Positions 42,596 through 50,430 of a DNA stretch of 64,000 bases are shown here, one piece after another. A program made the position numbers and the translations under genes. The stretch comes from JAFAXD01 sp051985675 (lineage in GTDB: Bacteria > Pseudomonadota > Alphaproteobacteria > Rhizobiales > Xanthobacteraceae). Location of the stretch: assembly GCA_051985675.1 (NCBI GenBank), contig JBPYFJ010000051.1, positions 1 through 64,000 on the forward strand, given 5' to 3'. The first letter of the stretch is position 1. Each line of letters starts with the position of its first letter. The notes under the pieces are model-generated. The model saw nothing but the letters and a program-made list of their open reading frames with translations. It did no database searches and was not told the origin of the DNA.

Positions 42596-43582
42596 ATGTT
42601 GCGAACCGCCGCACGGTCGGCCCTGCTGCTATTGGGTCTTGCGGGATTGGCGTCAGCGCCGGCGCGCGCCGACGACTATCCGAGCCGACAGATTACCATC
42701 GACGTGCCGCTCGCCGCCGGCACCGGGATGGATGTGATCGTGCGACTCTACGGCGATCAGCTGTCGCAGGTGCTGGGCAAGCCAGTCATTGTCGAGAACA
42801 AGCCGGGCGCGTTTCAGACGCTCGCCATCAACGCCGTACTACCACAGCCAGCCGACGGTTATTCACTGCTGGCGATGACCAGCGCGGGCGCGTCGATCAA
42901 TGCCACGACGCTGAAGAATCCCAACTACGACACGCTGCGCGATTTTGTGCCGCTGTCGCTCTACGTCAAGTCGCCGTTCATTCTGGTGGTCAACCCGGCG
43001 TTGCCGATCAATTCGGTCGCCGACCTCATCAAGTACGCCAAGGATAATCCCGGCAAGCTGTCCTACAGCTCGTCCGGAACCGGCGGCGTGCCGCACCTCG
43101 TGATGGAGTACCTCAAGCAGCGCTTCGAGCTCGACATGGTGCACGTGCCCTACAAGAACAGCCCGCAGTCGATCTCCGACATCGCGGCGGGTCACGTGAG
43201 CCTGGCGTTCGCCGAAGCCGGCGCCTCGGTGCCGCTGATCAAGGACGGCAAGCTGCGCGCGCTCGCTGTGTCCTCGGCGCAGCGGCTGCCGACGATCGGC
43301 GACGTTGCGCCGATGCGCGAGGTTTCGGATGCGAAGGACTTCGAGGCGGTGTCCTGGCACGCGCTGTTCGCCCGCCGTGACACGCCGGCGCCGATCGTCG
43401 CCAGGCTGCATGACGAGATGGGGCGCATCATGAGCAGCCCGGAGATCCAGCAGAAGATCACCAACCTGGGACTGATCCCGCTCAACCCGCCGTCGATCCC
43501 GGAGACCGAGGCCTACGTTAAGTCCGAGACCGCGAAATGGGGCAAGCTCGTCAAGTCGCTCGGATTGGAGGGCTCGCAGTAG
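42596..43582 (+). CDS. Tripartite tricarboxylate transporter receptor (TctC/Bug family)
   Basis: A 328-residue periplasmic binding protein with a signal peptide (SALLLLGLAGLASAPARAD). Bug-family landmarks are YPSRQITIDVPLAAGTGMDV, KPVIVENKPGAFQTLA, LSYSSSGTGGVPHLVMEYL and VPYKNSPQSISDIAAG. Such receptors capture carboxylates for TctAB symporters or work as sensors. No TctA/TctB genes are adjacent, which is common for Bug proteins. GAGGAGGACGAGGG gives a strong ribosome site. Confidence 0.88.
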   Translation: MLRTAARSALLLLGLAGLASAPARADDYPSRQITIDVPLAAGTGMDVIVRLYGDQLSQVLGKPVIVENKPGAFQTLAINAVLPQPADGYSLLAMTSAGASINATTLKNPNYDTLRDFVPLSLYVKSPFILVVNPALPINSVADLIKYAKDNPGKLSYSSSGTGGVPHLVMEYLKQRFELDMVHVPYKNSPQSISDIAAGHVSLAFAEAGASVPLIKDGKLRALAVSSAQRLPTIGDVAPMREVSDAKDFEAVSWHALFARRDTPAPIVARLHDEMGRIMSSPEIQQKITNLGLIPLNPPSIPETEAYVKSETAKWGKLVKSLGLEGSQ

Positions 43583-43604
43583 GCCGCCACCGGCTCCCGG
43601 TTTC

Positions 43605-43729
43605 GTCATGGCCGGGCTTGTCGGGATCCCCGCGCAAGCGCGCGGGGTGCCCCGTCCCGGCCATCTCGCTCAGGGAAGCACGGCTGTGCGTCCCTTATCG
43701 GGACGCCGGGACAAGCCCCGGCGATGACG
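43605..43729. repeat. Intergenic inverted repeat element (REP-like)
   Basis: The 178-bp gap after the TctC-like gene is almost filled by a long imperfect inverted repeat: TCATGGCCGGGCTTGTC near the left end and GACAAGCCCCGGCGATGA near the right. The style is that of intergenic elements scattered through Bradyrhizobium-like genomes. No coding potential. Confidence 0.6.
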
Positions 43730-43760
43730 GAGGAGAGTGAATCGGCTTGATCGAGTGGAT

Positions 43761-44387
43761 TCATCCAATCTTGCGGAAGTGCGCGAGATAGCGCTTCTCG
43801 GCGGTTTCGGCCGGCCAGGGCGTGAGGTACTCGCGCTCGACCGCCGCCGGCAGCGGCGGGCGCGCGCCGAAGAAGCGTAGCGCCTCCTCGATTGCAAAAC
43901 CCGCAAGCACCGTGGCCTCGAGAAACGCCGCGCCGGCATCCGCGGTCTTGATGACGCGGCGGACTTCCGCCGGCAGTTCGGGCGGTAGGCCGAAGCGCAG
44001 GTGGATCGCGGTCAAGAGGCGCTTCTCGACCGCCTTGTAGGTGTCGCCGATCACCGCCTTGAACGGCGTGATCATGTCGCCGATCACGTACTCGGGTGCA
44101 TCGTGCAGCAACAGCGCCAGCGCCAGCCTGCGGTCGAGGTGCCCGGCCTGCCTTCGGGCGATGGCCTCGACCAGCAATGTGTGCTGCGCGACCGAAAAAA
44201 TGTGCGGTCCGGTGGTCTGCCCGTTCCAGCGCGCCACCCGCGCAAGACCATGAGCGATGTCCTCGATCTCGACGTCGAGCGGGGAGGGGTCGAGCAGATC
44301 GAGCCGGCGCCCCGACAGCATGCGCTGCCAGGCGCGCGGCGCCACCCGGGACCGCGCGCGTGGCGGCAGCTTGCGCAGCACGCTCAA
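43761..44387 (-). CDS. HD-domain phosphohydrolase (YfbR-like)
   Basis: A 208-residue enzyme. The metal-binding set H...HD...D is visible: FSVAQHTLLVE supplies the first His, LLLHDAPEYVIGD the HD pair and KTADAGAAFLEA the last Asp. HDAPEYVIGDMITPFK matches the YfbR 5'-deoxynucleotidase subfamily. Translation begins at TTG 44387, overlapping the tag stop (TTGA) with AAGGGG upstream; a GTG two codons later is the alternative. It forms a coupled series with tag and ygfZ. Confidence 0.83.
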   Translation of the reverse strand: MSVLRKLPPRARSRVAPRAWQRMLSGRRLDLLDPSPLDVEIEDIAHGLARVARWNGQTTGPHIFSVAQHTLLVEAIARRQAGHLDRRLALALLLHDAPEYVIGDMITPFKAVIGDTYKAVEKRLLTAIHLRFGLPPELPAEVRRVIKTADAGAAFLEATVLAGFAIEEALRFFGARPPLPAAVEREYLTPWPAETAEKRYLAHFRKIG

Positions 44388-44989
44388 CGTTTCCCCTTGC
44401 GGCGAGCGTCGGGATGACGGTGGCACGTGATCAGGTGATCGTTGACCATGCCGACCGCCTGCATGAAGGCATAGACGATGGTCGGTCCGCAGAACTTGAA
44501 GCCGCGCCGCAGCAGCTCCTTCGACATGGCGCGCGATTCCGCCGTCTCGTTGGGGATCTGCGACGTTGAGCGGAAGTGGTTGACCTTCGGCTTGCCGTCG
44601 ACGAAGTCCCACAGCAGCTTAGAGAAGCCGGGGCCGTTCTCCTGAATCTCGAGCCAGGCGCGCGCGGACAGCACCGCGCCGTCGATCTTCGCCTGGTTGC
44701 GAACGATGCCGGCGTCCTTCATCAGCGCCGTGGTCTTGCGCTTGCCGTAGCGCGCGATCTTTGCGGGGTCGAAGCCGTCGAACGCGCGGCGGAAGTTGTC
44801 GCGTTTGCGCAAAATCGTGATCCACGACAGCCCGGCCTGGAAGCCGTCGAGCATCAGCTTCTCGTAGAGCGCGCGGTCGTCGTGTTCGGGCACGCCCCAT
44901 TCGGTGTCGTGATAGGCGACATAAAGCGGGTCCTGCTTGGGCCACGGGCAGCGGGGCAGGTCGTCGACGTGAATTTCTGAAGGGCTCAT
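44384..44989 (-). CDS. tag: DNA-3-methyladenine glycosylase I
   Basis: A 201-residue base-excision enzyme removing 3-methyladenine. Tag signatures: RCPWPKQDPLYVAYHDTEWG at the N-terminus with zinc-ligand Cys and His, FQAGLSWITILRKRDNFRRAF containing the helix-hairpin-helix, GFKFCGPTIVYAFMQAVGMVNDH, and the second Cys/His pair in TCHRHPD. It overlaps ygfZ by 4 bp on one side and the HD-domain gene on the other, so the three form one operon. Confidence 0.93.
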   Translation of the reverse strand: MSPSEIHVDDLPRCPWPKQDPLYVAYHDTEWGVPEHDDRALYEKLMLDGFQAGLSWITILRKRDNFRRAFDGFDPAKIARYGKRKTTALMKDAGIVRNQAKIDGAVLSARAWLEIQENGPGFSKLLWDFVDGKPKVNHFRSTSQIPNETAESRAMSKELLRRGFKFCGPTIVYAFMQAVGMVNDHLITCHRHPDARRKGKR

Positions 44990-45873
44990 TGCGCAGCCTT
45001 TGCGTCGCCGGGAAACGCAAAGCGCGCCCAGGCCGGTTTGCGTGGCGTCAGGGCAATCCCGCCCGCGGTCAGCGGCACGCCGGCCGCGAGCGCCTCATCG
45101 GTGCGGTCGAGGCGGAGCATCGCGAGCCCGTTGCCGCCGGCGGAGGAGCCGAACGTGCCGAGCGCCTTTTCACCGGCGGTCACCGCAATGCCGGCCTCGG
45201 GTGCGAACCCGTCATAGGCAACAGGCACGACGCGGGTACGCGCGGTGCCGCGATGCTCGATGCGCGACACCACCTCCTGACCGACATAGCAGCCCTTCTG
45301 GAAGTCGACGCCGTCGAGCTGGTCCATGTCGGCCTCGTGCGGAAAGGCGTCGCCATAGATGAAATCAAGCCCGCCGCGCGGCACACCGAGCGCGATCCGG
45401 TGCGCCTCGTAGTGGGCGGCATCGACCAGCTCCGCGCCGAGCGCCATGGCAGCCTCGTTCGCCCGCGATGGCGCCAGCATGATGCGTGAGCCCAGCGCGG
45501 CGAGCCGCGGGTCGCGATAGGCGAGGGCGTAGCTTTGCGCGGGCGTGCCGTCCCAGACCGCGAGCACGGCGAGGGCGTCCGAGAGATCTTCCACGATCAC
45601 CTTGGCGCGCAGCCTGTAGAAGTTGAGCTTGGCGGCAAAGGAGGTGGCGAGCGCGCGCGGGCAGTCGAGGAAAAAGCCGCCCTCTTCGGCCTGGGCCTCG
45701 ACCACGATCGCATCGACGACGATCTTGCCTTGGGGCGTGAGCAGCGCCGCAAAGCGCGCCTGCCCGGGCGCGAGCGCGCCGATATCGGCGGTCAGCAGGC
45801 CGTTTAGGAACTCGCGCGCGTCGTCACCCGCAACCTTGACGACCCCGCGATCTGGAAGCAGCGCAGCTTTCAT
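44986..45873 (-). CDS. ygfZ: YgfZ/GcvT-domain folate-binding protein
   Basis: A 295-residue protein of the GcvT-like tetrahydrofolate-binding fold that helps Fe-S enzyme maturation. The invariant K-G-C-Y-x-G-Q-E motif is present as FQKGCYVGQEVVSRI near residue 200. The ATG at 45873 gives MKAALLPDRGVVKVAGDDAR, the normal family start; the open frame upstream overlaps the dihydroorotase gene and is not used. It is the first gene of the operon with tag and the HD protein and is divergent from the dihydroorotase-like gene. Confidence 0.9.
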   Translation of the reverse strand: MKAALLPDRGVVKVAGDDAREFLNGLLTADIGALAPGQARFAALLTPQGKIVVDAIVVEAQAEEGGFFLDCPRALATSFAAKLNFYRLRAKVIVEDLSDALAVLAVWDGTPAQSYALAYRDPRLAALGSRIMLAPSRANEAAMALGAELVDAAHYEAHRIALGVPRGGLDFIYGDAFPHEADMDQLDGVDFQKGCYVGQEVVSRIEHRGTARTRVVPVAYDGFAPEAGIAVTAGEKALGTFGSSAGGNGLAMLRLDRTDEALAAGVPLTAGGIALTPRKPAWARFAFPGDAKAAQ

Positions 45874-45990
45874 GCAGGTCCTTGCCGGGCGACACCATTC
45901 GCCGTGCAGATCGGAAGCTTTCCAATTCAAACCGATTGAAAAGTCATCTAAAAAATAGAGCGCGTTCAGGCGCACCTCAAGGGCGGACCG

Positions 45991-47337
45991 ATGCCGGAGA
46001 CCTATGATCTGATCCTCAAGGGCGGCACGGTCGTCAACCACGACGGCGAGGGCGTGCGCGACGTCGGGATCGCCGACGGGAAGATCGCGGCGCTCGGCCA
46101 GCTCGGACGCGCCTCCGCCGGCGAGGTGATCGACTGCGCCGGGCTGCACGTGCTGCCGGGCGTGATCGACACCCAGGTGCATTTCCGCGAGCCCGGCCTG
46201 ACCCACAAGGAGGACCTCGAAACCGGCTCGCGCTCGGCCGTGATGGGCGGCGTCACGGCCGTGTTCGAAATGCCCAACACCAACCCGACCACCACCAGCG
46301 GGACTGCGCTCGCCGCCAAGATTGCGAGCGCGCGTCAGCGCATGCATTGCGATTTTGCGTTCTTCATCGGCGGCACCCGCGAGAACACCAACGAGCTGCC
46401 GGATCTCGAGCGGCTGCCCGGCTGCGCCGGCGTGAAGGTCTTCATCGGGTCGTCGACCGGCGCGCTCCTGGTCGAGGACGACGACACCTTGCGCCGGATT
46501 CTCGGCGTGATCCGCCGGCGCGCCTCGTTCCATTCCGAGGACGAGTTCCGGTTGCGCGAGCGCCAGGACCGGCGCGCCGTCGGCGATCCGCGCTCGCACC
46601 CGGTGTGGCGCGATGAACTGGTCGCGCTCACCTCCACCAAGCGGCTGATCAGAATTGCGCGCGAGACCGGCAGCCGGGTGCACGTACTGCACATCACCAC
46701 CAAGCAGGAGATGGCGTTCCTGGTGAACCATAAGGACGTCGCGTCGGTCGAGGTCACGCCGCACCATCTCACGCTCGAGGCCCCGGACTGCTACGAGCGG
46801 CTCGGCGCGTTCGCCCAGATGAATCCGCCGGTGCGCGGCGCGACCCACAAGGCGGCGCTGTGGCAGGCGCTCAACCAGGGGATTGTCGACGTGCTCGGCT
46901 CCGATCACGCGCCGCACACCCGCGAGGAGAAGCAGAAGACGTATCCGCAGACGCCGTCCGGCATGACCGGCGTGCAGACGCTGGTGCCGATCATGCTCGA
47001 CCACGTCAACGCCGGGCGGCTCAGCTTGGCGCGCTTCGTCGATCTCACCAGCGCCGGCCCGCAGCGGCTGTTCGGCATCGCCTGCAAGGGCCGCATCGCG
47101 GCCGGCTACGACGCCGACCTCACGGTCGTCGATCTCAAGCGGCGCGAGACGATCAGGGACGAATGGATTGCCTCCCGCGCCGGCTGGACGCCTTACAACG
47201 GCGTGAGCGTGACCGGCTGGCCGGTCGGAACCTTCGTGCGCGGTAAGCGCGTGATGTGGGACGGAAGCCTCGTCTCACCCGCGCACGGCGAGCCCGTGCG
47301 CTTCCTCGAAACGTTAACGCCTGAGCGGCGGCAGTAG
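45991..47337 (+). CDS. Dihydroorotase-like amidohydrolase with altered metal motif
   Basis: A 448-residue TIM-barrel amidohydrolase of the class I dihydroorotase group (pyrimidine synthesis, carbamoyl-aspartate ring closure). The bridging carboxy-Lys site is GVKVFIGSSTG, metal His residues are in VHVLHITTK, and the catalytic Asp is in GSDHAPH. The first metal motif, normally H-x-H, reads DTQVHFREPG, so its first His is Gln. This may mean a mononuclear site or a changed substrate. The ATG at 45991 lies 117 bp from the divergent ygfZ start. Confidence 0.85.
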   Translation: MPETYDLILKGGTVVNHDGEGVRDVGIADGKIAALGQLGRASAGEVIDCAGLHVLPGVIDTQVHFREPGLTHKEDLETGSRSAVMGGVTAVFEMPNTNPTTTSGTALAAKIASARQRMHCDFAFFIGGTRENTNELPDLERLPGCAGVKVFIGSSTGALLVEDDDTLRRILGVIRRRASFHSEDEFRLRERQDRRAVGDPRSHPVWRDELVALTSTKRLIRIARETGSRVHVLHITTKQEMAFLVNHKDVASVEVTPHHLTLEAPDCYERLGAFAQMNPPVRGATHKAALWQALNQGIVDVLGSDHAPHTREEKQKTYPQTPSGMTGVQTLVPIMLDHVNAGRLSLARFVDLTSAGPQRLFGIACKGRIAAGYDADLTVVDLKRRETIRDEWIASRAGWTPYNGVSVTGWPVGTFVRGKRVMWDGSLVSPAHGEPVRFLETLTPERRQ

Positions 47338-47353
47338 CTGCTTTGTCGTAAAT

Positions 47354-47614
47354 TTACTGGCGGCTGCGCCGGACCGAGAACTCGCCGTTCTTGATGCGGT
47401 TCGAGAGCGCATCGGTGAAGTGCGCGGTTGCATCTTCCCCGTAAGTGCCGATCAACTCGCTGAGCGCCCGAAACAGGCAGGCTTGCGCCATGCAATCCGC
47501 GTCGACGCCGTCGAGGTTGGCTTCCGCCCAGGCCTCGTGCAGGTAGGTCAGCGCCACCTGCTTTTGTTCGTGATCCGGCATCGGATCGCTGATCAGTTTC
47601 GTGAAGTTCAGCAT
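47354..47614 (-). CDS. Conserved hypothetical short helical protein
   Basis: An 86-residue cytosolic protein, mostly helical (MLNFTKLISDPMPDHEQKQVALTYLHEAW..., SELIGTYGEDATAHFTDALSNRIKNGEF). GGAGAG lies upstream of the ATG at 47614. It is convergent with the dihydroorotase-like gene, with 16 bp between stops. No family recognised. Confidence 0.6.
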   Translation of the reverse strand: MLNFTKLISDPMPDHEQKQVALTYLHEAWAEANLDGVDADCMAQACLFRALSELIGTYGEDATAHFTDALSNRIKNGEFSVRRSRQ

Positions 47615-47721
47615 GATCAGGTGTCTCTCCGCCGTCCCCAGCGCGGCGTCCTGCAAACTAGCACGCGCCGCGGGCGCGGCTACGCGGACCTTGCGAAAGG
47701 GTTAATGGGCGTCTTTTGCGA

Positions 47722-47766
47722 GCATGATCTTATCCGAAAACCGGTAACCACTTTTCGGGATCATGC
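47722..47766. repeat. Palindromic intergenic element GCATGATC...GATCATGC
   Basis: The outer arms GCATGATC and GATCATGC and inner arms CCGAAAA and TTTTCGG enclose an 11-nt centre. This 45-bp stem-loop is of a type found in many copies in Bradyrhizobium-like genomes. It ends 1 bp from the stop of the next gene, so it may also act as that gene's terminator. Confidence 0.7.
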
Positions 47767-47767
47767 T

Positions 47768-48145
47768 TTAGTTCGCGAACCGCGCCGTCACCTCGCGGGC
47801 GATCTTGGCGCCTTCCGAGAGGTAGCGCCTGACCGCGACTTCGGCGGCCGGCGTGCAGGTGCGGTAGGTCTGCTGGAACCCGCCATAGCCGCGGTTGAAG
47901 GCGGTGACCATGCGGGTCTTGCGGTCGGCGGTCGACGCCTCGGCATCGATCAGCGCCTGCATCTCGCTTCGCCATTTGTTGCCCTCGCTGCCGCCGCAGA
48001 CCGAGCGCAGATAGTGCAGCGCGCCGAGGATTTCGGAGAGGCGCTGCAGGCTGTCGTCGAGCGTCATCACGGTCTGCCCGCGGACCGGGTGAACCGGTCC
48101 GGCGAGCGCAAGCGACACCAGCGCGGCCAGGACAAGCTTCATCAT
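47768..48145 (-). CDS. TIGR02301-like small exported protein
   Basis: A 125-residue protein with a signal peptide (MMKLVLAALVSLALAGPVHPVRG). The mature chain holds SLQRLSEILGALHYLRSVCGG, FNRGYGGFQQTYRTCTPAAE and two conserved cysteines, matching the TIGR02301 family of Hyphomicrobiales proteins of unknown role. Two adjacent ATGs (48145, 48142) could start it. The NUDIX gene follows on the same strand 52 bp upstream, the usual neighbour. Confidence 0.75.
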   Translation of the reverse strand: MMKLVLAALVSLALAGPVHPVRGQTVMTLDDSLQRLSEILGALHYLRSVCGGSEGNKWRSEMQALIDAEASTADRKTRMVTAFNRGYGGFQQTYRTCTPAAEVAVRRYLSEGAKIAREVTARFAN

Positions 48146-48197
48146 GCGCAAGCCTATGCGCCATGGCGCGCGCGGGTGCAAGCGGCCTGCGGCGGCG

Positions 48198-48677
48198 TCA
48201 GCTACGGCCGATAATCGCCAGCGCATTCGCCACGATCTCGGCCAGACCCTCGGTCGTGGTCAGCCCGGCGAGCTCGGATGGGACCAGCCAGCGCACGTCC
48301 GCGAGCTCTTCGTTGAGCACCGGCTCGCCGGCGATCCAGCGCGACGCAAACGGCAGGATCACGAAATGCTGTTCCACGCCACCGTCGCGGTCGCGCGCGA
48401 TCCGCTCGCGGTAGCCGGCGAGCGCGACCGGCTCGATCGTCAGCCCGGTCTCCTCCAGGATCTCGCGCTCAACCGCCTCGCGCAGCGTCTCGCCGACCTC
48501 GACCACGCCGCCCGGAAGCGTGTAGACGCCGCGCGCCGGAGCGCGCGCGCGGCGCGCGATCAGCACGCGGCCCTCGCGCACGATCGCGGCGCTGACCGCG
48601 ACGATCGGCCGGGCCGGATAGGATCGTGTGGATGCGGGCTTGCTTTCCGGCGCGGAAGTCGACAATTGCAACGTCAT
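48198..48677 (-). CDS. NUDIX hydrolase
   Basis: A 159-residue hydrolase. The Nudix box G-x5-E-x7-R-E-x-x-E-E-x-G is complete in GGVVEVGETLREAVEREILEETGL near residue 55. RPIVAVSAAIVREGRVLIARR opens the fold. The substrate (nucleoside diphosphate derivative) is not determined. Its start codon is only three bases from the SRAP remnant's ATG on the other strand, which leaves no room for two promoters and reflects the island junction immediately upstream. A later start in the flexible N-terminal 20 residues is possible. Confidence 0.85.
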   Translation of the reverse strand: MTLQLSTSAPESKPASTRSYPARPIVAVSAAIVREGRVLIARRARAPARGVYTLPGGVVEVGETLREAVEREILEETGLTIEPVALAGYRERIARDRDGGVEQHFVILPFASRWIAGEPVLNEELADVRWLVPSELAGLTTTEGLAEIVANALAIIGRS

Positions 48678-48679
48678 CC

Positions 48680-48702
48680 CATGTGCGGTCGCTACCTGAT
48701 CA
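48680..48702 (+). repeat. Left direct repeat of the island (attL-like)
   Basis: Begins CATGTGCGGTCG and ends CTGATCA, identical over 23 bp to 56422-56444. The bases before (TCCC against AAAA) and after (AGCG against TAAC) differ. Confidence 0.75.
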
Positions 48703-48728
48703 AGCGCATAAATCCACTAACACATTGA
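48681..48728 (+). pseudogene. Orphan 5' remnant of the SRAP gene
   Basis: ATG TGC GGT... encodes MCGRYLI and then unrelated codons (KRINPLTH) to a TGA. The first seven residues, including catalytic Cys2, are those of the intact SRAP protein at 56423. The rest of the gene is 7.7 kb away, across the island. Confidence 0.75.
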
Positions 48729-48839
48729 TTTAGAATAGAAATATTGAAATCTAGAATCTTCGGGCCCACAAATTGGCATACAATCGTGATCGAATTACAT
48801 TCACTGAACGTTCGTATCGCCCCGATAAGTTTCTACTTC

Positions 48840-49019
48840 ATGACACGTGGAGTCTACCGCGAGCACAACGGCTGGGGCAATCAGAACAGCGTCCGCGTCA
48901 GATACGACGACGGCGAAGAAATAGACCTCCCTGAAGAGAGATATCGGGCTCAGGGCTACGACCCGCCATTTGATTGGCTGCCGTGGAAACGCGTGGGCCA
49001 AACGCTCCAGCTGGACTAG
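48840..49019 (+). CDS. Short hypothetical protein, intact copy of a duplicated gene
   Basis: A 59-residue acidic protein beginning MTRGVYREHNGWGN, with a compact C-terminus (RYDDGEEIDLPEERYRAQGYDPPFDWLPWK). No ribosome site precedes the ATG at 48840, so an upstream TTG (48744) or GTG cannot be ruled out. The upstream 90 bp and first 12 codons are duplicated in decayed form at 54221-54346. I recognise no family. The function is unknown. Confidence 0.5.
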   Translation: MTRGVYREHNGWGNQNSVRVRYDDGEEIDLPEERYRAQGYDPPFDWLPWKRVGQTLQLD

Positions 49020-49042
49020 TATTCGCGCCAGAGGGCGCGGCC

Positions 49043-49210
49043 ATGAGACAGCGTGATCACGCAGCGACTATAGGTGTGGCGGCGATCTTGTTCGGCCTGA
49101 TCGTTATCGGGGGGATCACCTACACCTACATGACCAGACCCGCGCTAATCGAGGCCGCCACTAAGCGGGTGCAGGATATTCGTCAGGTGTTCGAGGAGCA
49201 CTTTCGTTAG
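49043..49210 (+). CDS. Single-span small membrane protein
   Basis: A 55-residue protein with one hydrophobic helix (AATIGVAAILFGLIVIGGITYTYM) and an amphipathic C-terminal helix (LIEAATKRVQDIRQVFEEHF). It follows the preceding gene by 23 bp and precedes another membrane protein by 23 bp on the same strand, so the three may form a transcription unit. No family is recognised. Confidence 0.5.
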   Translation: MRQRDHAATIGVAAILFGLIVIGGITYTYMTRPALIEAATKRVQDIRQVFEEHFR

Positions 49211-49233
49211 CCAGGTCTGTGGGGGCTATAAGT

Positions 49234-49725
49234 ATGAAGGAAATTACTGATAGATTTTCCAACATTATTGCATGGTGGTTGCCCGGCGCATTTTTACTGT
49301 GGATGCTGTCTTATCAGCTCCCTCCGAATACGCTGACCGACGACAAATCGATAGGCGGGTTTTTATTTGTTTCTCTCGCCGCGCTCGTCTTGGGAGTTAT
49401 CGTAAATGCATTGCGCTGGAGCATTTGTGATCGCTGGTTCTTCCGATCGCTTGATAAGCCATCCCACGAACAGTATTCGCTGTTGAAAGATAGTGAAAAA
49501 ACTTTGGCTGCCTTCCAAGCCCTAGTTGACGCCAACTATCGTTGGTATCAAGCCTACGCAAACACAGCGGTAGCTGCTGCAAGTGGATGTTTGATAAATG
49601 TGTTTACTAGGAAGTGGCCCTGGTGGACAATTTTCTTTGCGGCTGGTTTGCTTATCATCCTATTGCCTGCGGCCCGCAATGAACTCGATGTTTTCTATCA
49701 ATGCGCCAAGTTAATACTTAAATGA
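49234..49725 (+). CDS. Multi-span membrane protein of unknown function
   Basis: A 163-residue protein with hydrophobic segments at about residues 12-28 (WWLPGAFLLWMLSY), 42-60 (GGFLFVSLAALVLGVIVNAL) and two near 110-145 (ANTAVAAASGCLINVF, WWTIFFAAGLLIILLPA), and a soluble middle (SICDRWFFRSLDKPSHEQYSL). Codon use is AT-richer than the flanking genome. ATG at 49234 is chosen; a GTG at 49219 is in frame. It could anchor a multiprotein complex, but no homolog is recognised. Confidence 0.55.
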   Translation: MKEITDRFSNIIAWWLPGAFLLWMLSYQLPPNTLTDDKSIGGFLFVSLAALVLGVIVNALRWSICDRWFFRSLDKPSHEQYSLLKDSEKTLAAFQALVDANYRWYQAYANTAVAAASGCLINVFTRKWPWWTIFFAAGLLIILLPAARNELDVFYQCAKLILK

Positions 49726-49739
49726 GGAGATACGATCTA

Positions 49740-49955
49740 ATGAACGGCTGGCCTTCCAAATCTGTTAAGGCGTCAGTCTCAAAGAAATCGGTCACTAAGC
49801 GACGCGCCTGGAGCAAGGGCGACGTTACCGCGCTTAGAGCGCATTCTAAGAAGAAGACGCCGGTTGTATCAATTGCACGCACGCTGAAGCGTTCGGCGGG
49901 CTCGGTCCGGCAAAAGGCGCTTACCCTTGGACTGCCGATTGGCCATCGCAGATAA
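49740..49955 (+). CDS. Small basic SANT/Myb-like helix-turn-helix protein
   Basis: A 71-residue, strongly basic protein. The C-terminal half WSKGDVTALRAHSKKKTPVVSIARTLKRSAGSVRQKALTLGL has the tryptophan and helix spacing of SANT/Myb-like or SsrA-like HTH domains. Similar small proteins are frequent in rhizobia. ATG at 49740 follows AGGAGAT; an ATG at 49722 overlaps the previous stop. It is probably DNA-binding. Confidence 0.55.
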   Translation: MNGWPSKSVKASVSKKSVTKRRAWSKGDVTALRAHSKKKTPVVSIARTLKRSAGSVRQKALTLGLPIGHRR

Positions 49956-50058
49956 GTGCGATCAAGCCCCAAAAACCCACCCGGCCCTCCAATGACCTTG
50001 GGCAACATGCGCTCGTTTTAAAAGGGTGCTAACCTGCTGCTCGGCTCAGGAGGATGGC

Positions 50059-50334
50059 ATGAAACGACGGGAGTTAATCGCGGCCCTGGTCGCCGCACTG
50101 CTCGCCACATGGTCGCTTGGCGCACGCGCCGATGAACCATCTGAGCCATCCGTCTTGGATTGGCTGGCGACATCGTTGCTAAAGAAGTTTCCGCAAGCCC
50201 ATAAAGACGATGTGATGTTGGACCTGAGTGCACGAACGATTTCGTTTACTTTACATAACGCCCGTATGGTCTGTCATATCGACATGTATTGGGATGGCCG
50301 AATGAACTTTAGCGATTGCAACGCGAAATCTTAG
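50059..50334 (+). CDS. Small exported protein
   Basis: A 91-residue protein with a signal peptide (MKRRELIAALVAALLATWSLGARAD) and a short mature domain (SVLDWLATSLLKKFPQAHKDDVMLDLSA, ARMVCHIDMYWDGRMNFSDC) with two cysteines. CAGGAGGATGGC gives a strong ribosome site. It is not recognised. It is followed by the interrupted zinc-ribbon gene. Confidence 0.55.
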   Translation: MKRRELIAALVAALLATWSLGARADEPSEPSVLDWLATSLLKKFPQAHKDDVMLDLSARTISFTLHNARMVCHIDMYWDGRMNFSDCNAKS

Positions 50335-50430
50335 GTGGGGATTTATCGCCGTCACTCAGTCGATTTTAGACTTGAGCATGGCGTTACTGAAAAAACAGCA
50401 TCAGCGCCAGATTATAAGCAATAGGTAGCT

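Noticed and set aside
44986..47004. A 672-residue protein ending in YgfZ
   Set aside because: The upstream part is antisense to the dihydroorotase-like gene and has biased Arg/Gly/Val content. The normal YgfZ start is at 45873.
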